64,000 bases of DNA. It comes from Endobacter medicaginis. Lineage in GTDB: Bacteria; Pseudomonadota; Alphaproteobacteria; Acetobacterales; Acetobacteraceae. The notes under the pieces are model-generated. The model saw only the letters and a program-made list of their open reading frames with translations. It had not been told where the DNA came from and ran no database searches. Shown one piece after another: positions 1 to 10,047 of this stretch. The number at the start of each line of letters is the position of its first letter. The first letter of the stretch is position 1. Position numbers and translations under genes: made by a program. The stretch covers positions 186,001-250,000 of the forward strand of contig NZ_JACHXV010000004.1 of NCBI RefSeq assembly GCF_014192375.1. The letters are read 5' to 3'.

Positions 1-194
1 GCCAGCACTGGCATGCCGAAGACGGAGAAACGCGCCGGATCGCCATTCGCGCTGATCGCCAGACGATCGACCTGGGCCTCAAGCCGCGCCAGCACATGCT
101 CGAGCAGGGTGTGCCCGCCCGCCATCAGCAACGGCTTGTCGCCGCCCCCCATTCGCGAGGCCAGACCGCCCGCCAGGATCAACCCGACCTTCAA
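1..194 (-). CDS. mobA: Molybdenum cofactor guanylyltransferase, N-terminal part (cut by window edge)
   Basis: This is the N-terminal part of MobA, which transfers GMP from GTP to molybdopterin to make the guanine dinucleotide form of the molybdenum cofactor in the cytoplasm. The reading frame has no ATG. It begins with TTG (codes M-K-V-G-L-I-L) and runs off the left edge. The nucleotide-binding signature LILAGGLASRMGGGDKPL is complete, followed by a LLEHVLARLEAQV stretch and the typical ISANGD. The TTG places the LAGG motif at the family-normal distance from the N-terminus, and no ATG lies upstream in frame. Some related sugar-nucleotide transferases share the LAGG motif, but GGGDKPL and ISANGD favour MobA. 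The start codon is the main uncertainty. Confidence 0.85.
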   Translation of the reverse strand, partial: MKVGLILAGGLASRMGGGDKPLLMAGGHTLLEHVLARLEAQVDRLAISANGDPARFSVFGMPVL

Positions 195-249
195 GATGTG
201 ATGGGTCGAAAGCCGGGACAGATCGCCCCGGTCCTGTTCGACAGAATGC

Positions 250-326
250 TGGGGCGAACGACGGGGCTCGAACCCGCGACATCCAAGACCACAACCTGGC
301 GCTCTACCAACTGAGCTACGTCCGCC
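250..326 (-). tRNA. tRNA-His (anticodon GTG)
   Basis: A full cloverleaf can be drawn by eye. The acceptor stem GCGGACG pairs with CGTTCGC with one G-T pair. The extra 5' G (G-1) opposite discriminator C73 is the hallmark of tRNA-His. The D arm contains AGCTCAGTTGGTAGAGC, the anticodon stem is CCAGG/CTTGG around loop TTGTGGT, and the T loop is TTCGAGC. The CCA end is encoded. It lies between mobA and the aminotransferase gene and is transcribed in the same direction as both. Confidence 0.96.
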
Positions 327-341
327 ACAGCGGCGCTCGCT

Positions 342-1571
342 TTACGGAAACGAGGCAGGCGCGTCAAGCGATGGACGGGCGGTTTGGGGCATAAGCCAGG
401 CGTGCAGGCGCGAGACCGCCTCGTCGAGCACGCGCTCGCGCTTGCAGAAGGCGAAACGCACGCAGCGGCCCTCGAGTCCGCTGGTGGCACCGTCATAGAA
501 GGCGGAGAGCGGGATCGCGGTGACGCGGGCCTCCCGGGTCATGCGCTGGCAGAAGGCGAGGTCGTCCTCTCCGGGGCGCAGATGGGCGGAAATATCGGCA
601 ATCAGGAAATAGCTGCCGTCGCAACCGAGCACGTCGAGGCCGAGCGCGCGCAGGCCGGCCGCCAGCCGGTCGCGCCGCGCCGCGAGGGTGGCGGCGAGCT
701 GCGCGAAATAGGCATCGTCGAGACCCAGGCCGAGGGCGGTGGCGCGCTGGAGATTCGGCGCGGTGGTGAAGGTGAGATTCTGGTGCGCCTTGGCAATGGT
801 GGGCGCGAGCGAGGCGTCGGCGGTGACGTAGCCGACCTTCCAGCCGGTGAAGGAGAAGGTCTTGCCGGCGCTGCCGATGCGGATCGCACGATGGCGCATG
901 CCGGGCAGCGTCATCAGCGGGATGTGGCGCGCCGCGCCGAAGACGAGATGCTCGTACACCTCGTCGCAGACCGCATAGGCGTCGTGGCGTTCGAGCAGGC
1001 CGGCGAGGACGGCCAGCTCCTCGCGGGTGAACACCTTGCCGGTCGGGTTCATCGGCGAGTTGAACAGCAGCGCCTTCGTCTTCGGCCCGAATGCCGCCTC
1101 GAGGGCGGCGACCGGCAGGCGCCAGTCGGGCGGCTCCAGCCGCACCAGGCGCGGGGTGGCACCAAGCAGGCGCAGGGTCGGCAGGTAGGTGTCGTAGAGC
1201 GGTTCGATCACCACCACCTCGTCGCCGGGCGCGACCAGTGCGGCGAGCGAGGCGGCGAGCGCCTCCGTCGCACCCGAGGTGACGATCACCTCGCGGGCGG
1301 GGTCGATCTCGAGGCCGTGGAAACGACGGTTGGCGGCCGCCACCGCCTCGCGCAGCACGGGCAGGCCGGTCAGCGGCGGATACTGGTTGCGCGCCTCGCC
1401 CAGATCTGGATCGGACAGGGTCCGGGCGGCCTCGGCGACCAGCTCGGCCGGGCCCTCGGTGTCGGGGAAGCCCTGGCCGAGATTGATCGCCCCATGCTCC
1501 GCGGCGAGGGCGGACATCACCGTGAAGATGGTGGTGGGCAGGGCCGACAGACCGGGGTTGAGCGGCTTCAT
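342..1571 (-). CDS. PLP-dependent class I/II aminotransferase
   Basis: A fold-type I aminotransferase of 409 aa, close to the usual 390-410. It carries INLGQGFPD at 29-37, the NPTGK loop at 175-179, DEVYEH at 203-208, and the PLP-binding lysine K237 in SAGKTFSFTGWKVGY. This motif set is shared by methionine/kynurenine aminotransferases (YbdL type) and by enzymes annotated as N-succinyldiaminopimelate aminotransferase (DapC), so the amino-acid substrate cannot be fixed from sequence alone. The INLGQGFPD opening favours the YbdL-like group. It sits 15 bp upstream of the tRNA-His gene and runs divergently from glnB. Confidence 0.9.
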   Translation of the reverse strand: MKPLNPGLSALPTTIFTVMSALAAEHGAINLGQGFPDTEGPAELVAEAARTLSDPDLGEARNQYPPLTGLPVLREAVAAANRRFHGLEIDPAREVIVTSGATEALAASLAALVAPGDEVVVIEPLYDTYLPTLRLLGATPRLVRLEPPDWRLPVAALEAAFGPKTKALLFNSPMNPTGKVFTREELAVLAGLLERHDAYAVCDEVYEHLVFGAARHIPLMTLPGMRHRAIRIGSAGKTFSFTGWKVGYVTADASLAPTIAKAHQNLTFTTAPNLQRATALGLGLDDAYFAQLAATLAARRDRLAAGLRALGLDVLGCDGSYFLIADISAHLRPGEDDLAFCQRMTREARVTAIPLSAFYDGATSGLEGRCVRFAFCKRERVLDEAVSRLHAWLMPQTARPSLDAPASFP

Positions 1572-1575
1572 CTGA

Positions 1576-2001
<426 letters not shown>

Positions 2002-2201
2002 AAAGAGCCGGCGCGATTTGTGCGCAACGACCCACATGAAACGGTTGCGTGACGTTTTTCGTGCCTGTTCCCCCTTGCGAGAGGGCGCGGTTCCGGCCCA
2101 AAAATGTGCAGCCGTTTCGAGTTCGACGGACACCGCGCAACAATCGGCAAGACGCGGCCTTCCGAGTTTCCACTTGCTGCATCAAGGAGCAGAGACAGCC
2201 T

Positions 2202-3674
2202 ATGGCCAAGAAACCCGCGGCTTCGGCAGCGCCAGCCCCGTCGGCCGGCATCCCCAAGGCCGACCCGGCAGCGGTCGCCAAGGTGATGGCCATGCTCAAC
2301 GAGCATTCGGTCGAATATGTCGATCTCCGCTTCACTGACCCGAAAGGCAAGTGGCAGCACACCACCCAGCACGTCTCGACCATCGAGCCGGACGTGTTCA
2401 CCGACGGCTTCATGTTCGACGGCTCGTCGATCGGCGGCTGGAAGGCGATCAACGAGAGCGACATGATCCTGCTGCCCGACGCGAGCACGGCGGTGATGGA
2501 CCCGTTCGCCGCCAAGCCGCAGTTGATCCTGATCTGCGACATCGTCGAGCCCTCGACCGGCCAGTACTACAACCGCGATCCGCGCAGCACGGCCAAGCTG
2601 GCCGAGGCCTATCTGAAGTCCACCGGGCTCGGTGACACCGCCTTCTTCGGTCCCGAGGCCGAGTTCTTCGTCTTCGACAGCGTCAAGTTCGGCGTCGGCC
2701 CGAACTTCGCCCTCTACCAGCTCGACAGCGTCGAGGGCCCCGGCGCCTCGCTGAAGGACTACCCCGAAGGCAACATGGGCCACCGTCCGGTGGTCAAGGG
2801 CGGCTACTTCCCGGTCCCGCCCGTCGACAGCGAGAACGACCTGCGCGCCGAGATGCTCTCGACGATGGGCGAGATGGGCCTGGCGATCGAGAAGCACCAT
2901 CACGAGGTCGCCCAGAGCCAGCACGAGCTCGGCACCAAGTTCGGGCCGATGGTGCGCATGGCCGACGAGATGCAGATCTACAAATACTGTATCCACAACG
3001 TCGCGCACAGCTACGGCAAGACCGCGACCTTCATGCCGAAGCCGATCTATGGCGACAACGGCTCGGGCATGCATGTGCACCAGTCGATCTGGAAGGACGG
3101 CAAGCCGACCTTCGCCGGCAATGCCTATGCCGACCTCTCCGACACCGCGCTCTACTATATCGGCGGCATCATCAAGCACGCCAAGGCGCTCAATGCTTTC
3201 ACCAACCCGTCGACCAACTCCTACAAGCGGCTGATCCCGGGCTTCGAGGCGCCGGTGCTGCTGGCCTATTCGGCCCGCAACCGCTCCGCGTCCTGCCGCA
3301 TCCCGTATGCGACCAACCCGAAGGCCAAGCGCGTCGAGGTCCGCTTCCCCGACCCGACCGCCAACCCCTACCTCGCCTTCGCGGCGATGCTGATGGCAGG
3401 CCTCGACGGCATTCTCAACAAGATCCATCCCGGCGAGGCGATGGACAAGGATCTCTACGACCTGCCCCCCGAGGAACTGGCCGAGATCCCGACCGTCTGC
3501 GGCTCGCTCCGCGAGGCGCTCGACTCGCTCGCCGCCGATCACGACTTCCTGCTCGCCGGCGGCGTGTTCACCAAGGACCAGATCGAGAGCTACCTCGAGC
3601 TGAAGTGGAAGGATGTGTATCGCTTCGAGCACACGCCGCACCCGGTCGAGTTCGAGATGTACTACTCGGTCTGA
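2202..3674 (+). CDS. glnA: Glutamine synthetase, type I
   Basis: Catalyses ATP-dependent synthesis of glutamine from glutamate and ammonia and forms dodecamers in the cytoplasm. The product is 490 aa. The enzyme proper starts near residue 22, preceded by an Ala/Pro-rich N-terminal extension absent from most GlnA proteins. Visible are DGSSIGGW at 73-80, the ATP-site region with [10 protein letters not shown], and the adenylylation site Tyr419 in [10 protein letters not shown], so GlnE control is expected. The ATG at 2202 has AAGGAG about 12 bases upstream; the open frame extends back to 2049, but nothing there looks like GlnA. A strong terminator follows at 3721-3750. Confidence 0.97.
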   Translation: MAKKPAASAAPAPSAGIPKADPAAVAKVMAMLNEHSVEYVDLRFTDPKGKWQHTTQHVSTIEPDVFTDGFMFDGSSIGGWKAINESDMILLPDASTAVMDPFAAKPQLILICDIVEPSTGQYYNRDPRSTAKLAEAYLKSTGLGDTAFFGPEAEFFVFDSVKFGVGPNFALYQLDSVEGPGASLKDYPEGNMGHRPVVKGGYFPVPPVDSENDLRAEMLSTMGEMGLAIEKHHHEVAQSQHELGTKFGPMVRMADEMQIYKYCIHNVAHSYGKTATFMPKPIYGDNGSGMHVHQSIWKDGKPTFAGNAYADLSDTALYYIGGIIKHAKALNAFTNPSTNSYKRLIPGFEAPVLLAYSARNRSASCRIPYATNPKAKRVEVRFPDPTANPYLAFAAMLMAGLDGILNKIHPGEAMDKDLYDLPPEELAEIPTVCGSLREALDSLAADHDFLLAGGVFTKDQIESYLELKWKDVYRFEHTPHPVEFEMYYSV

Positions 3675-3720
3675 CGCCGTAAGCCGGGGCCAAGTGCCCC
3701 GACTGCCCGATGATGTTCAG

Positions 3721-3750
3721 AAAATCCCGGCTTCGGCCGGGATTTTTTTT
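3721..3750 (+). terminator. Rho-independent terminator after glnA
   Basis: AAATCCCGGC and GCCGGGATTT form a 10-bp stem around a TTCG tetraloop, followed by a run of T. It lies 46 bp after the glnA stop and closes the glnBA unit. Confidence 0.93.
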
Positions 3751-3786
3751 GCGGTGTCGCCACCACGTCGAGAGCGATCGGATACT

Positions 3787-3828
3787 TGAAGTATAGCGAA
3801 AAACGTTACTTTGATTATGAAGTATAGC
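3787..3828. promoter_or_regulatory. Direct repeat TGAAGTATAGC x2 in AT-rich leader of the TonB receptor
   Basis: The 11-mer TGAAGTATAGC occurs at 3787-3797 and again at 3818-3828, 31 bp apart (about three helical turns). It lies in an AT-rich island (about 3780-3900) inside a GC-rich genome, about 170 bp before the TonB-receptor start. The helical phasing and location suggest an operator or promoter region. The binding factor is unknown. Confidence 0.5.
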
Positions 3829-3994
3829 CAGAATTTATTGTTCATAAACGCACTATAAAAATACCGTATATTTGCATAAAGTTTGCATAAAAATCACGAT
3901 CCCGTCTATTTGCCTTGCTCCCACGACCCGTCACCTCCCTGCGCACACAGCACCCGTGCTGCGGAGAGGTCCGGTTCGACACCCTGGAGCGCAG

Positions 3995-6493
3995 ATGTAC
4001 GAGACCCTTTCCCAACCGGCGGCACGGCCGCGACACGCACGATGCGGACGCCCCTCGCGCGCGTTCCTGTGCTCCAGTGTCGCGCTCATCACGCTCCTGC
4101 ATCACGCGCCGGCCCGCGCCGCCGGCGATCCGGCATCCTCGGCGGCGCCCCAGCCTCGCCATGCCCAGGCGCCTGCGACGAAGGCGCATCCTCGCCACGC
4201 TGTCGCTCAGACCATCTCCGATGTGGTGGTGACCGCGGTTTCGGCCGCCGGGCGCGCACAACGCAGGCCCGAGAGCCTCTCGGTCGTCGATGGTGCGCAA
4301 CTGCGCGCGCGCGGCATCCAGTCCTTTGCGACCCTTGCCCAGTCCACCCCGGGGGTGTCGCTCAAGAGCGAGGGACCCAGCCAGACCGAAATCGAGATGC
4401 GCGGCATCACCGCCAATGGCGGCAATGCGCCCACGGTCGGGTTCTACCTGGGCAACCTCGCGCTCACCGGACCGGCCGGCGCGCAGAACGGCCACGTCGT
4501 GATCGACCCGTCGCTGTATGATCTCAACCGCATCGAGATCGCACGCGGTCCCCAAGGCACCGATGGTGGCGTGATGGCGCTGGCCGGCAGTGCGCGCCTC
4601 ATCCCCAACGCCCCCGACACCAGCGCCTATCACGGCGCGATGAACAGCATCCTGTCCGGCACCGATGGCGGCGGCTTCAATCACGATGACAATCTGATGC
4701 TCAATCTGCCGCTGGTCCGCGACAAGCTCGCCCTGCGGCTGGTCGGCAGCGAGCAATACACCAACGGCTGGATCGACCGGATCGTCGCGGCCCCCTTTCC
4801 CCAGGCCGGGGGCGAGCCCGTCGGAACGGTGCGCGGCGACGTGCGCGATGCGCCGGTCGTGGCGCGCCATCCCGGCTCGAATGCCGCGCAGAACTACGCC
4901 ACCCGCGCCAGCCTGCTGTGGCAACCGACGGAGCGTATCACCGTCTCGCCCTCCTTCTTCTACGAGACCAGCCATCAGGACGGCATCAGCGCCTTCGACA
5001 GCGATCCCGGCACGCAGGCACACTACCAGCCCTTCGACATCGCCGAGCCGCTGACGGACCGGATCGCGATCTACGGGCTCGATGCGAGCTACCGGTTCGA
5101 TGCCTTCAAGGTGTCGTCGATCTTCGGCTACTGGACGCGCCATTCGACCCAGACCGAGGAAGCCTCGGAAAGCTTCAACAATCCCTTCCAGGCGCTGACC
5201 GTCGACGCCAATCCGCCGTTCCATGGCCCGTCGGGAACCGGGCCGGAATACGGCCATGAAATCGATCCCTCGCGGCAGTACAGCGAGGAACTGCGCTTCA
5301 GTTCCCTTGGTGGCAGCCGCCTGGGCTGGACCGGCGGCTTCTATTTCAGTCGATTCTCGTCGACGTGGAATTTCGACGGCACCACGCCGAACGCGGCGCC
5401 GTATGAGGACCTCGGCACACTCGGCCCGGCCACGACACCGGACTGGTTCGACGCCGATGCCCGCACGGCCGAATCACAATATGCTGTCTACGGCAACGTG
5501 CACTACAGCCTCACCCCCAAACTGACCGCACAGCTCGGCCTGCGGCTGACGCGCTACGATTACAGCTTCGCCTCCTGCATCAGTGGCTGGGGCTCGGGCC
5601 TGGGTGCCGCGACCCCGTCCTGCACCGGCGATGTCAGGCTGCACAACAACGACGCCAGCCCGAGCTTCAACCTGTCCTACAGGCTGGATCCACGCACCCT
5701 GTTCTATGTGAACATCGCGCGCGCGATGCGCCCGGCCGGCGGCAATTCGATCTACCCGACCACCGGCGGGGTGTGGGGGCCCGTCTTCCAGCAGTTCGGG
5801 TTCAACGGCAGTCGCTGGCCGCTCACCTACAAGCCCGATACGATGTGGAGCTACGAGGCAGGCACCAAGACCCGTTTCTGGCACGATCGCATCACCCTCG
5901 ATGCCGACCTCTACGCAGAGGACTGGCAGCACATCCAGCTCGAGGCCCTTCCCGCCGACTGGGCGCTGAACATCAACGGCCGCCACGCGACGATCTTCGG
6001 CGGAGAGGTCCAGGCACAGGCCGTGCTCGGCGCAGGCTTCACGCTGCAGGCCACGGCAAGCTACCTGCACGAACATCTCGACGGCGGCGATCACTGGGTG
6101 ATCACGCCGAGCGATGTCCTGCCGGAGGTCGCACGGGTCGTACAGAGCACGGTGCTGTCGTATTCCCACCCGCTCGACGCGACCTACAGCCTGATCGGCA
6201 ACATCCAGAACTCGTTTACCGGCCCGAGATACTCGATCGCCTTCCCGGTGATCGGCGGCACGTTTGCCGGCAACGGTGCCTGGACCCGTCTGAAGGGCTA
6301 CGATCTGACCGATTTGCGTCTCGGCCTGCGATCGGCGCGCGGCTGGAGCATCACCGCGTTCGTCGACAACGTCTTCAACACACGCGCCCGGCTCGAGAGC
6401 CTGTTCCAGGAGAACCTGCCGACGCCGACCTACAACCGCATCGTCACCAACCAGCCCCTCACGGGCGGCATCGATCTCAACGCCACGTTCTAA
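3995..6493 (+). CDS. TonB-dependent outer-membrane receptor
   Basis: An 832-aa outer-membrane beta-barrel receptor that takes up a scarce ligand using energy from TonB-ExbB-ExbD. It has a signal peptide (hydrophobic stretch about residues 24-35, likely cleaved near APARAA at 43), a TonB-box-like DVVVT at about 76-80, a plug domain (LAQSTPGV, then RIEIARGPQGT), and a long barrel ending in an aromatic residue (NATF). The ATG at 3995 is chosen because GGAG sits 5-8 bases upstream and the signal peptide follows; the open frame continues back to 3872. The ligand is unknown: the family covers siderophores, sugars and aromatics. A beta-barrel porin gene follows in the same direction. The upstream and downstream flanks are AT-rich, unlike the gene itself. 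Confidence 0.9.
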   Translation: MYETLSQPAARPRHARCGRPSRAFLCSSVALITLLHHAPARAAGDPASSAAPQPRHAQAPATKAHPRHAVAQTISDVVVTAVSAAGRAQRRPESLSVVDGAQLRARGIQSFATLAQSTPGVSLKSEGPSQTEIEMRGITANGGNAPTVGFYLGNLALTGPAGAQNGHVVIDPSLYDLNRIEIARGPQGTDGGVMALAGSARLIPNAPDTSAYHGAMNSILSGTDGGGFNHDDNLMLNLPLVRDKLALRLVGSEQYTNGWIDRIVAAPFPQAGGEPVGTVRGDVRDAPVVARHPGSNAAQNYATRASLLWQPTERITVSPSFFYETSHQDGISAFDSDPGTQAHYQPFDIAEPLTDRIAIYGLDASYRFDAFKVSSIFGYWTRHSTQTEEASESFNNPFQALTVDANPPFHGPSGTGPEYGHEIDPSRQYSEELRFSSLGGSRLGWTGGFYFSRFSSTWNFDGTTPNAAPYEDLGTLGPATTPDWFDADARTAESQYAVYGNVHYSLTPKLTAQLGLRLTRYDYSFASCISGWGSGLGAATPSCTGDVRLHNNDASPSFNLSYRLDPRTLFYVNIARAMRPAGGNSIYPTTGGVWGPVFQQFGFNGSRWPLTYKPDTMWSYEAGTKTRFWHDRITLDADLYAEDWQHIQLEALPADWALNINGRHATIFGGEVQAQAVLGAGFTLQATASYLHEHLDGGDHWVITPSDVLPEVARVVQSTVLSYSHPLDATYSLIGNIQNSFTGPRYSIAFPVIGGTFAGNGAWTRLKGYDLTDLRLGLRSARGWSITAFVDNVFNTRARLESLFQENLPTPTYNRIVTNQPLTGGIDLNATF

Positions 6494-6605
6494 GCGTGTC
6501 ACGGACCCGAACTCGCGGGGACGTACCGCTTCGAACGATAACTGCGCCTTTAGAGTGCTAAATATACCATACAGACCAAAAACAGAGCAATTTAAAATCA
6601 ACTGA

Positions 6606-6623
6606 ATTGCAATAATTTGCAAT
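6606..6623. promoter_or_regulatory. AT-rich near-palindrome upstream of the porin gene
   Basis: ATTGCAATAATTTGCAAT is an almost perfect inverted repeat (ATTGCAA / TTGCAAT arms), 35 bp before the porin ATG, in the AT-rich gap between the receptor and the porin. It has the size and symmetry of a dimeric repressor site. The regulator is unknown. Confidence 0.45.
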
Positions 6624-6657
6624 CCGTGACATGGCTGTTTCCTATAGGGAGGCAGCC

Positions 6658-7953
6658 ATGTCACTTTCCGGATGCTCACATCCGGCCCGGTTCAAAGGGC
6701 CATTTTTCGCTTTTGCGTTCGTGGCAGCGTACTCGAGCGGGCCCGGAGAGGCCCGCGCGCAGAGTGCGCAGCCGATAGTCAACACGACCACCCCCGCAAC
6801 CGCGCCGGCAGACGCATGGAGTGACTGGTTCTCCGGCATCACCGTGCAAGGCCTGGCCAATGCCGGCGCGACGTTCAATCCGGACGGGCCGAAATACAAT
6901 TTCGGCAACTTCCTTTCCGACCACGCCAACCAGTTCAACCTCAACCAGCTCGCGCTCACGGTCGCCAAGGCCACCGACCCGACCAAGGCGGAGTTCCAGC
7001 TCGGTTTCACGCTGGAAGCGCTCTACGGCTCGGATGCGCGCTACTATCACCTGCTCGGCGTGTCGGATAAATGGATCTCGTCGCGCTACCAGCTCATCCC
7101 CGCACAGGCGCATATCGATGCGCATATCCCGCTGCTGACCAAGGGTGGCATGGAGCTGCAGGCCGGCATCCTGCAGGCGCCAATGGGCGTCGAGGTGCTC
7201 GATCCGTCGGTGCGCCCGTTCTACACGCTCGCCTATACATCGGAATATTCGGTGCCGTTCGAGCATGTCGGCGCGATGTTCCGACTGCACGTCTCCGATC
7301 ACTGGGACGTGCTGTGGGGGGTCGATACCGGCAACCAGACCACCTTCGGCCGGCATGACAACAACGACGAGGCGGCGGGCTATTTCGGCGCCTCGTCGAC
7401 CGGGCTGCTCGGCGGCAACCTCGCGGTCAACTGGCTCAGCCGGATCGGGCCCGAGAACGCCGTCGCGGTGCTGGGGCCGGTGGCCAACAGCCGCATGCGC
7501 TACTGGAACGACATCAACGCCGCCTACACGCTCAACCCCAAGACCACGCTGACCGCGGAAGTGAACTTCCTGCATGATGCGGGGCTGCGCGCCGAGACCT
7601 GGAGCTTCGTGACGTTCGCGTCCTATCAGCTCAACAAGACCTGGACGCTGAACTATCGCGGCGAGCTGTACCGCGACAACACCGGCTTCTTCGTCGTCAA
7701 CTTCCTCAATAACCGCGCCTACATGGAGGCGGTGGCCGGGCAGAGTGTGCCCTACCAGTTCGCTGCCCCCACCACCTATGGCGCGCTCACGCTGGGTGCG
7801 TCGTATCACCCCGATCTCGGCCACGGCATCCGTGTGTTCCAGCTCCGCCCCGAGATCCGCTTCGACCGGGCGCTGAACGGCACCCATGCCTTCAACGACC
7901 AGACCGATGTCGGCGCCTTCACCCTCTCCACAGACGCTGTCATCGGGTTCTGA
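6658..7953 (+). CDS. Outer-membrane beta-barrel porin (BBP2-like)
   Basis: A secreted 431-aa protein with a signal peptide (hydrophobic PFFAFAFVAAY, cleavage near EARAQ at about 35) and a barrel of alternating strands ending in VIGF, a typical outer-membrane C-terminus. The pattern QAGILQAPMGVEVLDP followed by FYTLAYTSEYSVPFEHVGAM matches the putative beta-barrel porin-2 family. The ATG at 6658 is preferred over the one at 6631 because AGGGAGG lies 6 bases before it. It follows the TonB receptor in the same direction after a 164-bp AT-rich gap, so the two may serve the same substrate. It abuts the CLC channel gene tail to tail with no spacer. Confidence 0.82.
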   Translation: MSLSGCSHPARFKGPFFAFAFVAAYSSGPGEARAQSAQPIVNTTTPATAPADAWSDWFSGITVQGLANAGATFNPDGPKYNFGNFLSDHANQFNLNQLALTVAKATDPTKAEFQLGFTLEALYGSDARYYHLLGVSDKWISSRYQLIPAQAHIDAHIPLLTKGGMELQAGILQAPMGVEVLDPSVRPFYTLAYTSEYSVPFEHVGAMFRLHVSDHWDVLWGVDTGNQTTFGRHDNNDEAAGYFGASSTGLLGGNLAVNWLSRIGPENAVAVLGPVANSRMRYWNDINAAYTLNPKTTLTAEVNFLHDAGLRAETWSFVTFASYQLNKTWTLNYRGELYRDNTGFFVVNFLNNRAYMEAVAGQSVPYQFAAPTTYGALTLGASYHPDLGHGIRVFQLRPEIRFDRALNGTHAFNDQTDVGAFTLSTDAVIGF

Positions 7954-9909
7954 TCACCCTTCGCCGGAGAGCTCGCGACGACGGTTCTCGAGTTCTTCGG
8001 TGTAGCGCCGCAGGGCGTACTGCTCGGAGAGGATGCCGATCACCTGTCGGCGCTCGGTGTCCTCGACCACCACCAGCGCGTCGCTCTCCGAACGCTCGAA
8101 GGCGGCGATCGCCTCCTTGACCGACATCTGCGGGCGCAGCATCGCGTTCGCGTCGTGCAGCAGGCCGCTCAGGCCCCGCGCCTCGGCGGCTGCATCGCGC
8201 GCGGCGTGCAGCTCCGCCACCGCCACTTGGCCGAGATAGCGCGACTGCGCATCCACCACCACCACACGCTCCGCCGCCCCGAGCGGGAAGGCACGGCGCA
8301 CCGCGGCGATCGGCGTGTCGATCCGCGTCGTGCGCACGTCGCGACGCATCATCCGGCCCACGGTGAGCGAGCGCATCCAGCCGACATCCACCGCGCTGCG
8401 GATGCTCTCGCCGCGTAGATGGAAGCGCCAGGTGGCGAAGGAGTAGCCGAAGGTCCGCCGCACGGTGAGGGCCGAGACCACGGATGCGACCATCACCGCC
8501 ATGGTCAGCGGCAGCGAGCCGGTCGATTCCAGCGCGAGGAAACCCATGGTGAACGGGCCGCCGACCACGGCGACGGCGAAGGCGCTCATGCCGATCACCG
8601 CATAGACGGTCAGCGGCAGGGTCTGGCTGGTGATGAAGGAAAGCGTCTCGCCGAACAGGTCGCCGGTCAGCGTGCCAAGCAGCAGGGAGGCGAAGAACAG
8701 GCCGCCGCGGAAGCCGGTGCCGATCGAGATCGATGAGGCCAGCGCCTTGAGCAGCAGGATCAGTGCCGCCTGCTGGAGGCCGAACTGCATGTTCAGCGCC
8801 AGGCGCAGGGCCGCATGGCCAGAGGACAGCACCGCCGGGGTGACCAGCGCGAGCCCGCCGACGCACAGCCCGCCGATGCCGGGACGCAGCCAGCCAGGCA
8901 CGCGGCTGCCGCGGAAGATGCTTTCGGTGAGGGTGACGCCGCGCATCAGGGCGACCCCGGCGAGCGCGCTGACCACACCAAGCGCGACCACCGACAGATA
9001 GTCGAGCCCACCCATCGAGACGGTGACCGGCACGTCGAGGCTGATGCTGTTGCCGCCGATCAGATGGGTGACGAGGATCGCGCAGCAGGCGGCGGCCACG
9101 ACCGGCGCGAGGGCGGCGAGCGTGTAGGTGCCGATGACCAGTTCGAAGGCATAGAACGCGCCGGCCAGCGGCGCGTCGAAAGCGGCGGCGATCGCACCGG
9201 CCGCACCACAGCCGACCAGCAGGCGCAGATCGCCGCGTCGGACGCGGAAGCTGCGCCCGATGCGCGAGCCGATCGCCGAACCGATCTGGGTATAGGCGGC
9301 CTCCAGCCCGACCGAGGCACCGACGCCGTTGGACATCACGGTCTGGATCACCACCACGATGCTGTCGCGCAACGACATCCGTCCGCCGTACAGCGCATTG
9401 GCCTCGATCGGGTCGATCGGTCGGCCGGGGGCGAGGCGGGCCAGAAGCAGACCGGTCCCGCCGAGCGCCAGCCCGCCCAGGGTCGGCACCAGCAAGGCGC
9501 GGGCCGGCTCGATCCAGTCCAGCCCTGACAGGCGCCCATCCGGATCGACGTCGAACAGCACCCGGTGCATCAGCGTGGTGGCATCGTTGATCGCCACCAC
9601 CATCAGCCCGCACAGCGAGCCGAGGATGGCGGCCAGCGCGACGAACCACAGCTCGTCGGTGCGGACCAGCGCGCGCAACGTCTGCGGCGCGTGCACGATG
9701 CGATCGGCCACCGCCGACCCCACCGCGGCGGGCGTGCGAAGGGCATGTCGCAGGCGCGCCGTCTGGGCGTGACCAAGGCCGAGATCGTTGGCCTGCGCCG
9801 AACGCATCTGCGAATCAAGAGACGGGGCCGGACCGCCGAGGTCGACCACGCCACGCTCATCGTCGCCGGCGGCCTGCTCCGGCCTGATCTTCTCGTCGGC
9901 CTCCTGCAT
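7954..9909 (-). CDS. CLC-family chloride channel/antiporter with two CBS domains
   Basis: An inner-membrane CLC protein of 651 aa: about ten membrane segments, then a cytoplasmic pair of CBS domains (about the last 140 residues, with RVVVVDAQSRYLGQV and DALVVVEDTERRQVIGIL). CLC signatures are present in modified form: GVGASVGLEAAY in place of GREGP keeps the gating-type glutamate, GAAGAIAAAFDAPLAGAFYAFE matches the helix H-I region, and GTGFRGGLFFASLLLG matches the GGxFxPSLxxG region. Retaining the glutamate is compatible with a channel or a proton antiporter. The ATG at 9909 is chosen over a TTG at 9972. CBS domains usually bind adenosyl nucleotides, so energy-state control is plausible. Confidence 0.88.
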   Translation of the reverse strand: MQEADEKIRPEQAAGDDERGVVDLGGPAPSLDSQMRSAQANDLGLGHAQTARLRHALRTPAAVGSAVADRIVHAPQTLRALVRTDELWFVALAAILGSLCGLMVVAINDATTLMHRVLFDVDPDGRLSGLDWIEPARALLVPTLGGLALGGTGLLLARLAPGRPIDPIEANALYGGRMSLRDSIVVVIQTVMSNGVGASVGLEAAYTQIGSAIGSRIGRSFRVRRGDLRLLVGCGAAGAIAAAFDAPLAGAFYAFELVIGTYTLAALAPVVAAACCAILVTHLIGGNSISLDVPVTVSMGGLDYLSVVALGVVSALAGVALMRGVTLTESIFRGSRVPGWLRPGIGGLCVGGLALVTPAVLSSGHAALRLALNMQFGLQQAALILLLKALASSISIGTGFRGGLFFASLLLGTLTGDLFGETLSFITSQTLPLTVYAVIGMSAFAVAVVGGPFTMGFLALESTGSLPLTMAVMVASVVSALTVRRTFGYSFATWRFHLRGESIRSAVDVGWMRSLTVGRMMRRDVRTTRIDTPIAAVRRAFPLGAAERVVVVDAQSRYLGQVAVAELHAARDAAAEARGLSGLLHDANAMLRPQMSVKEAIAAFERSESDALVVVEDTERRQVIGILSEQYALRRYTEELENRRRELSGEG

Positions 9910-10047
9910 CGCAGCGGGATTCCCTGCTCTGTCAGGCAGTCTTAACAGCCCGGGTCGATTGCGACAGCGCAATCCGTCACAGGCGCCGCGCCGACGGGAT
10001 CAATCCATGCCGGGCTGCGGCAGGATCGCCACACACATGTGTGTGTT

